A stretch of DNA of 64,000 nt from Boesenbergia rotunda. Lineage: Eukaryota; Streptophyta; Magnoliopsida; Zingiberales; Zingiberaceae. Below are positions 43,238-54,966 of this stretch, piece after piece. A model generated the notes under the pieces. The model worked only from the letters and a program-made list of their open reading frames with translations, was not told the origin of the DNA and did no database searches. The translations under genes and the position numbers were made by a program. The stretch lies in assembly GCA_024364735.1 (NCBI GenBank), contig JAGFNQ010000870.1, forward strand, positions 19,176 to 83,175. The letters run 5' to 3'. Positions within the stretch are counted from its first letter, which is position 1, and every line of letters begins with the position of its first letter.

Positions 43238-43878
43238 TGTTGGAGCAGAAAGGACCCAAGTCGAACCTAGGTTTTGATAATGGCAAAAGGGTTCAAAAGT
43301 TAAGTCTTATTTGTTATCTAACATGCTACTCAAGTGTGCAGGGTAAAAAGTCCTAGCGAAGGACTGCTAGGCACCTGGCGAAGGAATGCCAGGGTACAAA
43401 GTCCTAGCGAAGGAATGCTAGGCACCTGGCGAAGGAATGCCAGGGTACTGAAGCCCTAGCGAAGGACTGCTAGGCACCAAGCGAAGGACAGCTTGGGACT
43501 GAAGACCTGGCGAAGGAATGCTAGGCACCGGGCGAAGGACAGCTTGGTATCCAAGACCTGGCGAAGGATCGCCAGGCAAAAGTCCAACCGGAGGAGCCGA
43601 TTGGCATCAGGTACATTCTCCTGAGAGGAGTAGGTGAGGACGCGTTCCCCGTTGAGAGGGAACAGTAGGCGTCGGTTCGACCTAGGGCTCCATTTTGGAG
43701 GCCCAAAGGTAGAACCAAGACAGCTAAGGCTGTATAAACTAACATCTTATTGCTTTATGGTGTTTTGGACTACCTGTGTTTGCGATTGATTTTATTCCGC
43801 TGCGTACTTGCTCTAGTTTTTATCCGAAAAGCGTTTAACGATATTCACCCCCCCTCTATCGTTTCTCTCGATCCAACA
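43238..43878 (+). mobile_element. 5' LTR of SIRE-like element J, with 726-bp deletion
   Basis: Starts TGTTGGAGCAG, ends GATCCAACA, 641 bp against 1367 bp for the 3' LTR. The difference is a single deletion equal to 51415-52140, at ACTA microhomology (43769-43772). It removes the TATA box and the GC-rich promoter region. The hairpin array is retained (43352-43585). Confidence 0.93.
43352..43585. repeat. Constant-loop hairpin array in 5' LTR of J
   Basis: About eight hairpins share a GAAGGA-type loop with different stems: CCTAGC/GCTAGG, CCTGGC/GCCAGG, CCAAGC/GCTTGG. Example: CCTAGC-GAAGGACT-GCTAGG at 43352-43371. The same array is in the 3' LTR at 50992-51225. Confidence 0.88.
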
Positions 43879-43880
43879 AG

Positions 43881-43892
43881 TGATATCAAAGC
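43881..43892 (+). other. Primer-binding site of element J (mutated)
   Basis: TGATATCAAAGC, two changes (both G to A) from TGGTATCAGAGC, two bases after the LTR. Confidence 0.8.
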
Positions 43893-44148
43893 GGGGAAGT
43901 TCAAATTTGGTGCAACCACCAGTTTGAAAATTTTTCAGATTTTTCTAATATTTTTTTTCGTTCGAATTTCTTCTAATATCTTTTTCGTTCGAATTTCATC
44001 TAATATTTTTTTTCGTTCGAATTTCTTCTCGCTGATCGAGGTTGGTGCAACACCACTCGACAAATATTTTTCTTAATCCCACACTACTAATCCAAGATCA
44101 AGTCTTGGGATATTTCTTTTTTTTTGTCTAGTTTACATTTCAGATAAA

Positions 44149-44916
44149 ATGGTCATGCAAGAAGGCTTCAGCACCGCAAGACCACCTCTCTTCAGTGGAG
44201 AAGACTTCTCCTACTGGAAGAGCAGAATGGAGGTTCACCTGAAAACTCAGGTGGACATGTGGATAATCATCCAGTCCGGACTGGAGATTCCGAGAAATGC
44301 TGAAGGAGTACCTCAAAGCTACACAAAGTGGGACACCGCTCTGAAACGGAAAATTGAAGCGGATGCAAAGGCGACCCAGACCCTTCAATGTGGCTTAACA
44401 AAAGAGGAGCTGAACCGGGTGGACCCTTTCAACAGTGCCAAGGAGCTGTGGGGAAAACTGATCGAGCTGCATGAAGGAACATCAGACACTCGGATCAGCA
44501 AGAGAGATCTGCTCCTGAACAAACTGTATACCATCAAAATGACCGACAACGAAACAGCAGCTCAGCTTCACGCCCGAATTCAAGAACTAATGAATGGTCT
44601 ACACACCATTGGTCACAAGGTTGAAAACCGTGACCTAATAAGGTATGCTTTAAATGCTTTTCTGAGAAACACCTTGTGGGCATCTATGGTAGATGCATAC
44701 AAGGTTTCAAGGGATCTTTCGAAAATAAAATTAGATGAATTGTTCTCTGAATTAGAATTGCATGAACAGACTAACTGCAATTTGGCCGAGAAAGGTATTG
44801 CCTTTGTTGCAGGTAAAACTAGAAGGACAACAAAGAAAAAGCCTCAACCTGAACCTGAGTCTAACTCAGACTCAGACGCAGAAGATGAAGAAGGAGATCG
44901 ACCTAAGCTGGTCTGA
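44149..44916 (+). pseudogene. Gag, SIRE-like copia element J
   Basis: A 255-codon frame. MVMQEGFSTARPPLFSGEDF starts the protein, then the UBN2 capsid domain (about residues 60-200: AKELWGKLIELHEGTSDTRI, KVENRDLIRYALNAF) and an acidic Ser/Asp/Glu tract. A TGA at 44914-44916 ends it, but the same frame continues at once (LARNYYKELKNQ) into the zinc-knuckle part. One point mutation thus splits an otherwise long Gag. This is the best-preserved gag in the window and serves as the reference for B and H. Confidence 0.9.
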
Positions 44917-45801
44917 CTGGCAAGAAACTACTACAAGGAATTGAAGAACCAAACCAACAGACGGAAAGCCAGCCGAAGAAAGGATGAACCAGCTGAACCC
45001 GCAAATGAAAAGAACAAGCCTAACGTAACCTGCTACGAGTGCAAGAAGAAGGGCCACTACAAGACTGAATGCCCCAACCTGAAGGAGACCAAGAAGAATA
45101 GAAGGAAAAAGGCACTTCAAACTACGTGGGACGAGTCCTCCTCCTCCGAAGAAGAAGGGGTCCCACAATCGAACCTGCTCGCACTAACCGCCTCAGAAGA
45201 AGTCGAGACCGAGTCAGAATCAGAACAGGACGACGGCAGACTGACCTTTTCAGAGGATGGCGAAATCAAGGTAATTGGATTTACTAGAAGTCAATTAAAT
45301 GAATTAATCTCTTATCTTTCTCGAGATTTGGCGAAAGCTAAACTCCGAGTCGAATCCCTTCGACAGGAAGTAAAACTCCTGAAAGAGGGAGCTGATTCTA
45401 AACCCCTAACTGAGAAGGTTCAAGAAGGAACCTCTAATCAAGTTGAAAAACTTGAGAAAGAGAATTCCTCCCTGAAAACTCAGGTTAAGGATCTTAGATC
45501 AGCTTTAGAACGATTCACTTCTGGTTCCAAGGGTCTTGACATGATTCTTGGAAAACAAAAATCGGTTCTAAATCGATCTGGACTAGGCTATAGAACCAAA
45601 TCTAGACAAAGATCCTATTTTGCTGTACTGAATCAGTCCAGAAATAAAGTTCAGGCATGGGTACCTAAACTGTACCTGAACAAACTAACTGGATCAAATC
45701 AGTATTGGATCCCCAAGGACAAGATTCACATCTTGCCTAATCATTACCGTGGCTTTAGTCCAGGGGGAGCCAAATTAAAAACTATATTTATTGTTAGATA
45801 G
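44917..45801 (+). pseudogene. Gag C-terminal part of J: zinc knuckle and coiled coil
   Basis: In frame with the preceding gag. CCHC knuckle CYECKKKGHYKTEC at about 45031-45072, then TTWDESSSSEEE, a coiled coil (LEKENSSLKTQVKDLRSALERF), the SIRE motif SKGLDMILGKQKSVLNRSGLGY, and the end at TAG 45799-45801. Confidence 0.88.
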
Positions 45802-46492
45802 AATTTACTTCTTGATTGCAAATTGCTTGGTTGATTGTTTATTTAATTTCTGCAATTTACCATGCTTAGACATAGGAATGGTTAGTGTAAGGACTGAACA
45901 AACTTAACTGAAATTTGAACAACATAGTATTGGGTGGCGGTGAGATGATAGTACGTTAGGGAAACCAATTCTAATAAGGTCAAGTATACTTGGTCTCTTT
46001 AGACTGGTGAAACTAGCCGAAGCTACCGATCCATGACCCAAACTAGTTAGACCAGAATTTTTCGATTAATTTTAAAAATGAAATTTCATTAAAAGGCTTT
46101 GTCAAGGAAAGGGTTGATGATCCAATAAGGCTACGGCCAAAGAAGGTCTAGTGCCTCGCCAAGACCTGGAAGCCAATTTTTGAAATTCAAATTCAAATTA
46201 TTCTTTGTCAAATTCAAATCTAACACAAATTTTCAGTTACTTGTAGATTTAAACATTCGTTTCAAAATAAATTCAATTGTTTTCAAAATTATTTATGTTT
46301 TTCAAAATAAATAATACTTTTTTAAAATAATTTTACTTATCAAAACCTGTCTCACAAAACCTGTAAGGCTAACGTGATTGAAAACCCTAGATTTGGGTGA
46401 GACAGACTAGGCAGTGAAAATCAAGTTAAGCTATTCCTGACTCTAATTGGATCCAAATCAACATAACTCTTTATGTGTAGGATCACAAAGAT
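45802..46492 (+). other. Gag-pol spacer of element J
   Basis: About 690 bases of AT-rich sequence with stops in all frames between the gag stop and the protease. No motif recognised. SIRE elements usually have gag and pol in one frame or only a stop apart, so this may be a decayed or inserted stretch. Confidence 0.5.
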
Positions 46493-46984
46493 TTGAACCA
46501 ATGGATGTTGGATAGCGGCTGCTCCAGACACATGACTGGAGATAAATTGAAATTCACCAAACTCAAGTTCAAGAACCTAGGCTCAGTGGCATTTGGCAAC
46601 AATGCTACACTAAAGGTAATTGGGTCAGGTAATATTGAACTTAAAACTGACTTTGTTATTACGAATGTTCTTTTGGTTGAAAACTTCAATTTTAACTTGC
46701 TTAGCATAAGTCAGTTATGTGATTCTGGGTATATAGTCACCTTCAATAATTCTAACTGCCTGATTAGAAACGTACAAGACTCAGAAATCATGTTTAAGGG
46801 CACTAGGAAAAACAATGTTTACACTATAAACCTTCCCCTAGTACCCAAATGCATGTTAACTCAGTTAGAACAATCAAATCTCTGGCATAGGAGACTAGGT
46901 CACACTAACCTAAGAATTATCTCAAAAATCACCCAACTTGGCCTAATTAAAGGTATTCCCAAAATTAAAAACATGAAAACTTAA
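46493..46984 (+). pseudogene. Protease and GAG-pre-integrase, element J
   Basis: Begins NQWMLDSGCSRHMTGDK, an intact protease active site (DSG), followed by the protease body, then FNLLSISQLCDSGY and the first half of the integrase zinc finger (LWHRRLGHTN). The first codon of this frame is TTG, so translation would have to enter from upstream. Ends at TAA after KNMKT through a frame change. Confidence 0.88.
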
Positions 46985-47414
46985 TATGTGAATCATGCAA
47001 TCAAGGTAAATAAACCAGATCTAATCACAAACTAATTCAATCTGATCTAACTCAAATCACACTTGAGCTCCTGCACCTTGACCTATTTGATTCACACGGA
47101 GCTAAGTCATTAAGCGGAAACCGGTACTGCTTAGTAATAGTTGATGATTACTCAAGATTTACCTGGGCTAGGTTTCTAAAGACTAAAGATGAAACCCTAA
47201 ACCTATTTAATGAATTCTGTAAGTTAATTGAAAATCAAAACGATACTAAAATCAAAAGACTTAGGAGTGACCACGGGGGAGAATTTGAAAATCAACGGTT
47301 CGAAGAATTCTGTAAGGTAAATGGATACATACATGAATTTTCATGTCCTAGAACCCCCAACAGAATGGGATAGTCGAAAGAAAAAATAGAACTCTACAGG
47401 AAGCCGCTAGGGCT
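46985..47414 (+). pseudogene. Integrase core, element J
   Basis: CESCNQGK completes the HHCC finger, then a TAA stands where relatives have Gln (GKQT). The core follows: LHLDLFDSHG with the first Asp, YCLVIVDDYSRFTW, RSDHGGEFEN with the second Asp, and a one-base loss near 47355-47370 at the PRTPQQNG region just before the catalytic Glu. The enzyme cannot be made from this copy. Confidence 0.85.
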
Positions 47415-48866
47415 ATGCTCAATGAATTTAACTTAGCCAACCAATATTGGGCAGAAGCAATTAGTACGGCTTGCTACATCCAAAATAGGGTCTTGATCAA
47501 CAAGCGACACAACAAAACACCCTATGAACTATATTACCATAGACTTCCAAATCTACACTACCTAAGGGTCTTTGGATGCAAAGTCAATATCCTAAACACC
47601 AAAGACTACTTAGAAAAATTCCAGTCTAAGTCAACCCCAGGCATCTTCCTAGGATATTCAACAACAAGTAGAACCTATAGGGTTTACAACAACCAAACCA
47701 AGAAAATCGAAGAAACAACCAACCTAATATTTGATGAAGAAATTAACTCAAATCCAAATCCAACTTCATTAAACACTGATCAAGAAGATAATCAACAAAT
47801 TGGTGAATCCCTGATTGAACCCATAAACGAACTAAGTATTGAACCAACTAGTGAGTCAAATGTACCAAGTGTCGAACCAATAATTGAACCAGCTCAAAGA
47901 GTTGAATCAAATAGTGAACCAAACCGACCAGCCGGACCTGAGGCTGAACCAAGCTCTAGAAAAACTAAGAAACCCAGACTCAGTCACCCATCCGATCAAA
48001 TTGTGGGTGATCCAACTCTAGGAGTCAGGACTAGATCCTCCTATAGAAACCTTAGTCAAATAGCAATGATTTCAAAAATAGAACCTAAGACTATAGATGA
48101 AGCCCTACCTGATCCTGATTGGATCATAGCTATGCAAGAAGAATTAGCCCAATTTGAGAGGAACCAAGTCTGGGAACTAGTGCCTAAACCTGAAGGCAAA
48201 TCCATCATTGACACTAAGTGGGTTTTTAGAAATAAGCTAAATGATCAAGGAGAAATAGTCAGAAATAAAGCCCGCTTAGTAGCGAAGGGATTTAGCCAAG
48301 TAGAAGGATTAGATTACGATGAAACATATGCCCCAGTAGCTAGACTTGAGTCCATTAGGATGTTATTAGCCTTTGCATCCCATAAAGGATTTAAGCTATA
48401 TCAAATGGATGTAAAGTCAGCCTTTCTAAATGGATTTATTAAAGAAGAAGTTTATGTAGGACAACCCCCTGGGTTTGAGGACTTAGAAAGACCTGACCAT
48501 GTTTACAAACATACTAAAGCACTATATGGACTAAAACAAGCTCCTAGGGTCTGGTATGAACGCTTATCAACTTACTTAATTTCTAAAGAATTTAAACAAG
48601 GACAAATTGACTCAACCTTATTTATTAAAACCCTAGGAAAAGATATATTCATTGCCCAAATCTACGTAGATGACATAATCTTTGGGTCCACCAACTCAAA
48701 CTTTCTAAAAGAATTTGTTAAAATAATGGAAAATGAATTTGAAATGAGCTTAGTTGGTGAGCTTAACTTTTTCCTAGGCTTACAAATTAAACAAACTAGG
48801 GATGGAAACTATGTCCATCAATCCAAATACGCTAAGGAGCTAATAAAGAAATTTAAAATGGAATAA
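47415..48866 (+). pseudogene. Integrase C-terminus and reverse transcriptase, element J
   Basis: A 483-codon frame, the longest coding stretch in the window. Integrase end (MLNEFNLANQYWAEAI, FGCKVNILNTKDYLEKF), a variable acidic linker with repeated Glu-Pro-(Ile) units (about 47790-47950), then RT: VFRNKLNDQGEIVRNKARLV, LYQMDVKSAFLNG, ALYGLKQAPRVWYE, catalytic YVDDIIFGS and FFLGLQIKQTRDG. It ends by a one-base shift at 48866, after which the frame at 48889 continues RT. Confidence 0.92.
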
Positions 48867-48888
48867 CTCTAAAAGCATAAGTACCCCC

Positions 48889-49139
48889 ATGGCCACCAAT
48901 ATAAAAATAGACAGTGACCCTGATGGTAAACTAGTAGACCTTAAACTCTATAGAAGTATGATTGGAAGTCTACTGTACCTTACAGCAAGTAGACCTGATA
49001 TCCTTTTTGCTGTAGGAATGTGTTCTAGATACCAAACCTGTGCTAAGGAAACACACTTAGCCGCCCTAAAAAGATACTAAGATATATCAAGGGCACCCTA
49101 AATGTAGGGATTTGGTATCCTAGGACCTCAACCTTCGAC
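48889..49139 (+). pseudogene. RT connection domain, element J
   Basis: MATNIKIDSDPDGKLVDL, YRSMIGSLLYLTASRPDILFA and CSRYQTCAKETHLAALKR, as in other copia RT ends. A frame change near 49078 precedes the segment that leads into RNase H. Confidence 0.85.
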
Positions 49140-49604
49140 TTGTCAGGATACTCGGACTCTGACTACGCAGGTTGTAAATTAGATAGAAAGAGCACAAGTG
49201 GAAGCTGCCAACTATTAGGTAATAGCCTAGTAAGCTGGTGCAGCAAAAAACAACACTGTGTAGCTCTATCCACAACTGAAGCTGAATATGTAGCTTTAGG
49301 AGAGTGTGTGGCACAACTCTTATGGATGATGCACACTCTCAAAGACCAGCTTAACTACAATCAAACTCAGGTCTACATTGACAATATTAGCTCAATCAAC
49401 CTGACTAAGAACCCAGTCCAACATTCCAGAACTAAACACATAGAAGTTAAACACCACTTTGTAAGAGATCATGTAGCCAGGGGTGAGATAGTCCTTAAGC
49501 ATGTAGACTCTAAATCCAACTTAGCTGACATATTCACCAAACCCCTACCTGAGTCTGAGTTCAGCTTACTAAGAAGGCAGTTAGGATTATGCTTGGTAGA
49601 ATAG
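49140..49604 (+). pseudogene. RNase H, element J
   Basis: SGYSDSDYAGCKLDRKSTSG, STTEAEYVALGE, DNISSINLTKNPVQHSRTK and NLADIFTKPLPESEFSLLRR, ending at TAG 49602. All expected acidic residues seen in relatives are present, and the domain itself is uninterrupted. Confidence 0.9.
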
Positions 49605-50879
49605 ATTGAGTCTACTATTGGGTTTCTTACTTAAAATCAGTCTTAAAGAAATTTTTAAATGCTTTCAAAATTAGCTTTTATTCAGTTTTGAAAAGTTTTA
49701 AAATAAAGTTTTTTCACTTAGTTTTATTTTCAAAACTACCCCTTTCAAAACTAGGGCTTTTTCGAAAATGGACTTAGCCTAGGACCTAACCCTAGAAACT
49801 GCATGCACCTATAGATTTAGAAGCCAACATCTCACAAGCACCTTAGGGTACTTTTGATTGATAACTTAGAAAGGGTTGAGATGCTTAGGTCTTTGCCTTA
49901 ATTCAAGATGCTTTAAGTCAGTGCATCTGCAGTAATTGGGGCACTAAATACAACTTACACAGTAATCAAGTTAAGTGTCAAGTTTAGAAAATCTAACTTG
50001 AACAGAACACTTAACTTGACTAACCCTAGCGAAAACTACTGTTTATAACAGTTAGTAAATAGTCAATTGGGTTAGACAGGTCCCTAAAAGAGGAAATTGA
50101 AACTGATTTGGTTTAATCCTCATCATGAATTGGTTCAGTACAGCAAAATCATGCAAGTTATTTTCCTCTATGCAATTTAATTATTCTGCTTCTGCTATGG
50201 CAAAGGGGGAGAGATAGGAAAGGAGAGAGTTTAAAAGTTTTTTTAAATCTCAAAATTTCAAACTCTATCCTTTATTCAAAAAGTACTATATTAAACTTTT
50301 TTAAAGTACTAAGTTTTTCTAAGTACTTAAGTTTTTCAAAACTTCTCTAAGTACTTAAGGTTTTTCAAAACTTTTCTAAGCACTTAAGTTTTTCAAAACT
50401 TTTCTAAGGATTTCAGTCTTCCAAAACTTTTCAAAGTACTTAAGTTTTTCAAAACTTTTCTAAGCACTTAAGTTTTTCAAAACTACTTCAGTCTTTCAAA
50501 ACTTTTCAAAGTACTTAAGTTTTTCAAATTTCACTAAATACTTTAAAACTTAAAGTTTTCAAAACTTCTTTGAGTACCTTAAACTTAAGGCGTCAAAATT
50601 TTCCTTAAGTACTCAAAGTTTTCAGAATCCTTCTTAAGTTTTCTAAAGTATTTAAACTTAAATATTCTACAAGTTCTGCAAAATAGACAACAAAATTATT
50701 TTCTGTTGAAAATTATTTCCATCCTTAAAACTTAGAATTTATTTTCAAAAACCCCACGAAGTTTTGAAAAATCTAGGGGGAGATTCCATCCAGGGGGAGG
50801 GAACAAAATTTAATTTTTACTTGCTGTGATTAACTTAACTTTTTGAACCAGGGTTGCCATAAATCAAAAAGGGGGAGAT
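49605..50879 (+). other. 3' non-coding region and polypurine tract, element J
   Basis: About 1.3 kb without a third ORF. It contains a diverged tandem repeat of AAGTTTTTCAAAACTT and AAGTACTTAAG blocks (about 50220-50660) and a purine cluster AGGGGGAGGG near 50790. The polypurine tract AAAAAGGGGGAGA is at 50866-50878, directly before the 3' LTR. Confidence 0.8.
50220..50660. repeat. AAGTACTTAAGTTTTTCAAAACTT-type repeats in J
   Basis: A loosely periodic array of 28-45 base units. Elements are self-complementary in part (AAGTACTT, AAGTTTTTCAAAACTT), so it can form weak hairpins. Confidence 0.7.
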
Positions 50880-52246
50880 TGTTGGTGCAGAAAGCACCCA
50901 TGTCGAACCTGGGTTTTGATAATGGCAAAAGGGTTCAAAAGTTAAGTCTTATTTGTTATCTAACATGCTACTCAAGTGTGCAGGGTAAAAAGTCCTAGTG
51001 AAGGACTGCTAGGCACCTGGCGAAGGAATGCCAGGGTACAAAGTCCTAGCGAAGGAATGCTAGGCACCTGGCGAAGGAATGCCAGGGTACTGAAGCCCTA
51101 GCGAAGGACTGCTAGGCACCAGGCGAAGGACAGCTTGGGACTGAAGACCTGGCGAAGGAATGCTAGGCACCGGGCGAAGGACAGCTTGGTATCCAAGACC
51201 TGGCGAAGGACCGCCAGGCAAAAGTCCAACCGGAGGAGCCGGTTGGCATCAGGTACATTCTCCCGAGAGGAGTAGGTGAGGACGCGTTCCCCGTCGATAG
51301 GGAACAGTAGGCGTCGGTTCGACCTAGGGCTCCATTTTGGAGGCCCAAAGTCAGAACCAAGACAGCTAAGGTTGTATAAACTAACATCTTATTGCTTTAT
51401 GGTGTTTTGGACTAACCCTGGATGCAGGACCGAAGGAACGAGTGTCTGCAGCTCAGAGAGCCTCAAAGGAGTGAGGCAGCAGCTGACCAGGGCGCCGGGA
51501 GTGTCCCAGGCGTCCCCAAGGTGAACACAAAACAAAGTAAAGCAAAGTGAGCTTCGGAAGCTTATGGGCTGGGCGCCCCCGTGCTCCCGGGCGCCCCGGC
51601 TGCTCCCGGGAGCCCCGGATGGTCCGGGAGCCTCCAGTTGAAGCTAACGAAGCCGACCCCAGCGAAGCTAGCTGATAAGAGGAGACCCGGTCAACCCGGG
51701 CGCCCCAGCGTCTCGGGCGCCCCGTCAAGATCTGATCCCGAGTTTGAAGGGATCAGAAGCTGACCGAGTGAAAGTCGAATCGGCCGACACGTGGGGGGGT
51801 GCCCCCGATGTTCCGGGCGCCCCCAGGTGCTATAAAAGGGCCCTCGACCCCAAGGCTTCAAACAACAATTCATTCAACGTAATCACGCTCTTCTGCTCCT
51901 GCGCTCTGCTCCGGAAACCTCCCGACTCGAGACTCAAGCGCTGACGATGTCCCATTGCTCCGAAAATCCAATCTACATCGGACGTCGGTAATAGAAGAGT
52001 TACTTTTAAGTTTACTATACTGCTTTTGTAATATCTCTCTGTAAACGTTTTGCGCACTTATAGAATTGCCCGAAGAAAACGGTCAACGACTGTGGGCCTT
52101 GGAGTAGGAGTCGACCTAGGCTCCGAACCAAGTAAAACTACCTGTGTTTGTGATTGATTTTATTCCGCTGCGTACTTGCTTTAGTTTTTATCTGAAAAGC
52201 GTTTAACGATATTCACCCCCCCTCTATCGTTTCTCTCGATCCAACA
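50880..52246 (+). mobile_element. 3' LTR of element J (full length)
   Basis: Starts TGTTGGTGCAG, ends GATCCAACA, 1367 bp, followed by TSD AGTTC at 52247-52251. It holds the hairpin array (50992-51225), a GC-rich palindromic block (51480-51830), TATAAAAG at 51831-51838 and a leader with CTCTGTAAACG. This LTR shows what the 5' LTR has lost. Confidence 0.93.
51480..51830. repeat. GC-rich GGGCGCC/CCCGGG palindromes upstream of TATA in J
   Basis: Many overlapping GGGCGCCCC, CTCCCGGGAG and CCCGGGCGCC inverted repeats in the 350 bases before the TATA box. This parallels the AGGCGCCT clusters in G and N. Confidence 0.75.
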
Positions 52247-52251
52247 AGTTC

Positions 52252-53720
52252 TTCCTAGGTTATCCACTGATGTAATCTAGGCAACAACAGCTCTTCCTCA
52301 CCAGGGTGGTACTTGCGCTCTATGTATTTACTCGCATTATGGACTCGTGGTTCCATCGGGTTTGCAACTGCACCATTTTTATCATAACAAAATGTGATAG
52401 CTCTGAGCAAACCAGGAATCACATCGAAGTCCATCTTGAGGTTCCTGAACCATGTAGCTTTCTTGGCTGCCTGAGAGGCTGCCATTTACACAGCTCCCAT
52501 GGTGGAGTCCGCCACGCAGCCGCTGCGCGACACTCCTCCAAACAATGGATCTACCTCCTAATGTAAACACAAAACCCCCTGAGGAGTACTTATATTTGCC
52601 CCTATCTGATTGGAATTCTATATCCATATAACCCACAGCAGATTGGTCTGCCCGGTAAACCAACATATAATCCTTAGTCCTTCTCAGGTATTAATATATG
52701 CTTTTACCGCAATCCAATTTCCTTGCCTGGGTTACTCCGATATCTGCTAACCATGCTCACGACACAACAGATAACTGGTCTCATTTTTAGCATACATGAG
52801 TCTTCCTATAGCAGACGCATAAGGAACCTCCATCACCTGCTCTATTTCCTTTGATGTTTTAAACACATCTCCTTAGATAGAGTAGCTCCACAGCTGAAAA
52901 GTACAAAACCTTTCTTTGAGGTTTCCATGCTAAAACGATTTAGGACAGTATCTTGTATGAAGCTTGGGATATGCACATCATCCTTCTTTGGAGATCCCTT
53001 AGATCTTTGATCTCTAAGGATGTGTCTCACTACTCCTAAGTCTTTCATAATTGTTTGGACAACCATACCCTTATGTCTGATAGTATTTTGTTATTGTTGC
53101 CAATCAACAAAATATTATCTACGTATAGTACAAAAATATCACTACGTTTCCGTCACATACACAAATGTCATCCGTCCTTTGAACAAATCCACATGAATGG
53201 ATTATCTCTTCAAAGCGGATGTTCCTCGTCATAGGTCCAGGGATCTTGATTCATGGTCGCTAGGGACCAAGTCTGAAGACTCTCCCAAGAATATAAATCC
53301 TTCAGGTTGACTAACAACCCTCCCACTATGACTAGGTACCACCTATGTATCTTCTGTGACACGCGGTATAGTGACTTGTGGTATGTCCTCTTGTACAGTT
53401 GGTACTAAGGTCAGAATGTCCCTGCTTAATTACTCAAAATAATTCTACTCATGGGCTTATGGTTTATTAAATAGTCCTTCTCTAAGAATCATGCATTCGT
53501 GCCGACAAATATCCTCTGATCCTTAGGACTATTAAACCACTTTTCGTTCCTCTAGGATAGCCTATGAACAAGCGCACTTCAACACTAGATTCCAACTCAT
53601 CAGTATCTACTTTCAGCACATATGTTGAACTATCCAAAAACTGAATATGTCTTAAACTAGGCTTTCGCTCTGTCCATATTTCTATGGGAGTAAAGAGTAC
53701 TGACCTGGATGGTATCAAGT
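52252..53720 (-). pseudogene. K1 pol remnants: RNase H and RT
   Basis: On the - strand 52255-52666 gives diverged RNase H (GYMDIEFQSDRGKYKYSSGGFVF, a KSTSG-like motif, ending NASKYIERKYHPGEEE). Fragments between 52700 and 53480 fit RT in several frames. The frame at 53482-53718 gives TPIEIWTERKPSLRHI and RLFIGYPRGTKSG, the integrase-to-RT linker. Stops and shifts occur throughout; older and more decayed than J. Confidence 0.72.
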
Positions 53721-54660
53721 ATGTATGTTGTCATTTCCAGAACAAATCCGGCTACTCGGAGCAGCTCATCATTAACCTAACCTACTCCATAAGAGACCTT
53801 TTTCCCTTCTCATTTCGCTGCAGCTTTCTGTTAGGGTATACCGGGTGCAAACAATTGGGATTGTATCCCAATCTCTGATAAGTAAGTCCTAGAATTCTCC
53901 CAAGAGGTACATACTACCACGATCCAATCGTAGAGTTAAGATACTTTTACCTTGATGTTTCTCCGCATCAGCCTTGAATTCTTTGATCTCATCAATGTAT
54001 TCAGACTTGCAGTACATCAAGTAAATGTACCTCTTCTTGAATAATTGTCCATAAGGTAGACAAATTATTCAAGGCTACCTCTATCCTGGATAGACTAAGG
54101 ACCTATACTTATCAGGATGAACCAATTTCAACATACCTTTGACTCTATACCCCTTGGCCTAGAAAAGCCTCTTGGTCATCTTACCTTCCAAGCAAGATTC
54201 AAACGTTTAGGAAGTTTTCCACCACCAATGAACCCAAGGGTCCATTGGCTATCAATCTTTGAATCCTACTAAGGTTAATAAGACCAAGACTTAGATGTTA
54301 AAGATATGTATGATTCATCTCAAAAGGAACATTTCTCTTATCTTGGTTAGATGATGAGCTATTAACATCTAAATGCATTATGTGAGCTTTTGGTTTTAAA
54401 ATGTGACAATTGCCTATCAATGTACCTAAATAGATAATCTTTCTATTCTACTTTTCATAAAAAGCAATAGAATATCTTATTCCAAAAATTGAATAAATGT
54501 TCTTTCCAAAAATTTAGGTACATAAAAGCAATCTCTTTAAAACCAAAAAATTTATCATCCTATCTAATAGACAAAAATAAATAACTCCCACTGCAATAGT
54601 CATCTCCATAGCATATCCCATGTAGTCGGTAATCTCCTCCTCAGCTAGTCGTCGGGTTTC
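53721..54660 (-). pseudogene. K1 integrase remnant
   Basis: No long frame survives. Pieces around 54180-53900 read in changing frames as YIYLMYCKSEYIDEIKEF and LDRGSMYLLGEF, corresponding to the integrase core region. The stretch 54300-54650 corresponds to the protease-to-integrase segment. Confidence 0.55.
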
Positions 54661-54960
54661 CTAGAACCCATGCAAAGAAATGCAGACATGATTAGAGACA
54701 TCCGTATCTACACACCAGGTACCGATAGATATCATCGCTAAACATGTTATAACGACAAAAGAAAAAGATATACCTAAATTATTACTTTGACGAAGGGGAC
54801 AATCCGCCTTCCAATGTCCTGACTGCTTGCACACGAAGCACTTGCCTTTCGGCTTCTTCATGCAACTCTGAGGTCCTTGTAATCCTGCTACTTTCTTTGC
54901 CCCAGCTTGTTTCTTCTTCTTCATGCCTTTCGGTTTAGAAGTAGAAACCTCTTGAGCAAT
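54661..54960 (-). pseudogene. K1 gag zinc knuckle and protease start
   Basis: The frame at 54661-54924 has a basic stretch, the CCHC knuckle CFVCKQSGHWKADC, and further on WCVDTDVSNHVCISLHGF. The last matches a copia protease region of the form VDTGxxNHVCNSL; here the Gly after DT is Asp, so the active site is altered. Confidence 0.78.
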
Positions 54961-54966
54961 GAAAAT

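Noticed and set aside
52255..52666. Host gene with similarity to RNase H
   Set aside because: The order of RNase H, RT, integrase and gag remnants on the same strand, plus LTRs and PBS, identifies it as pol of K1.
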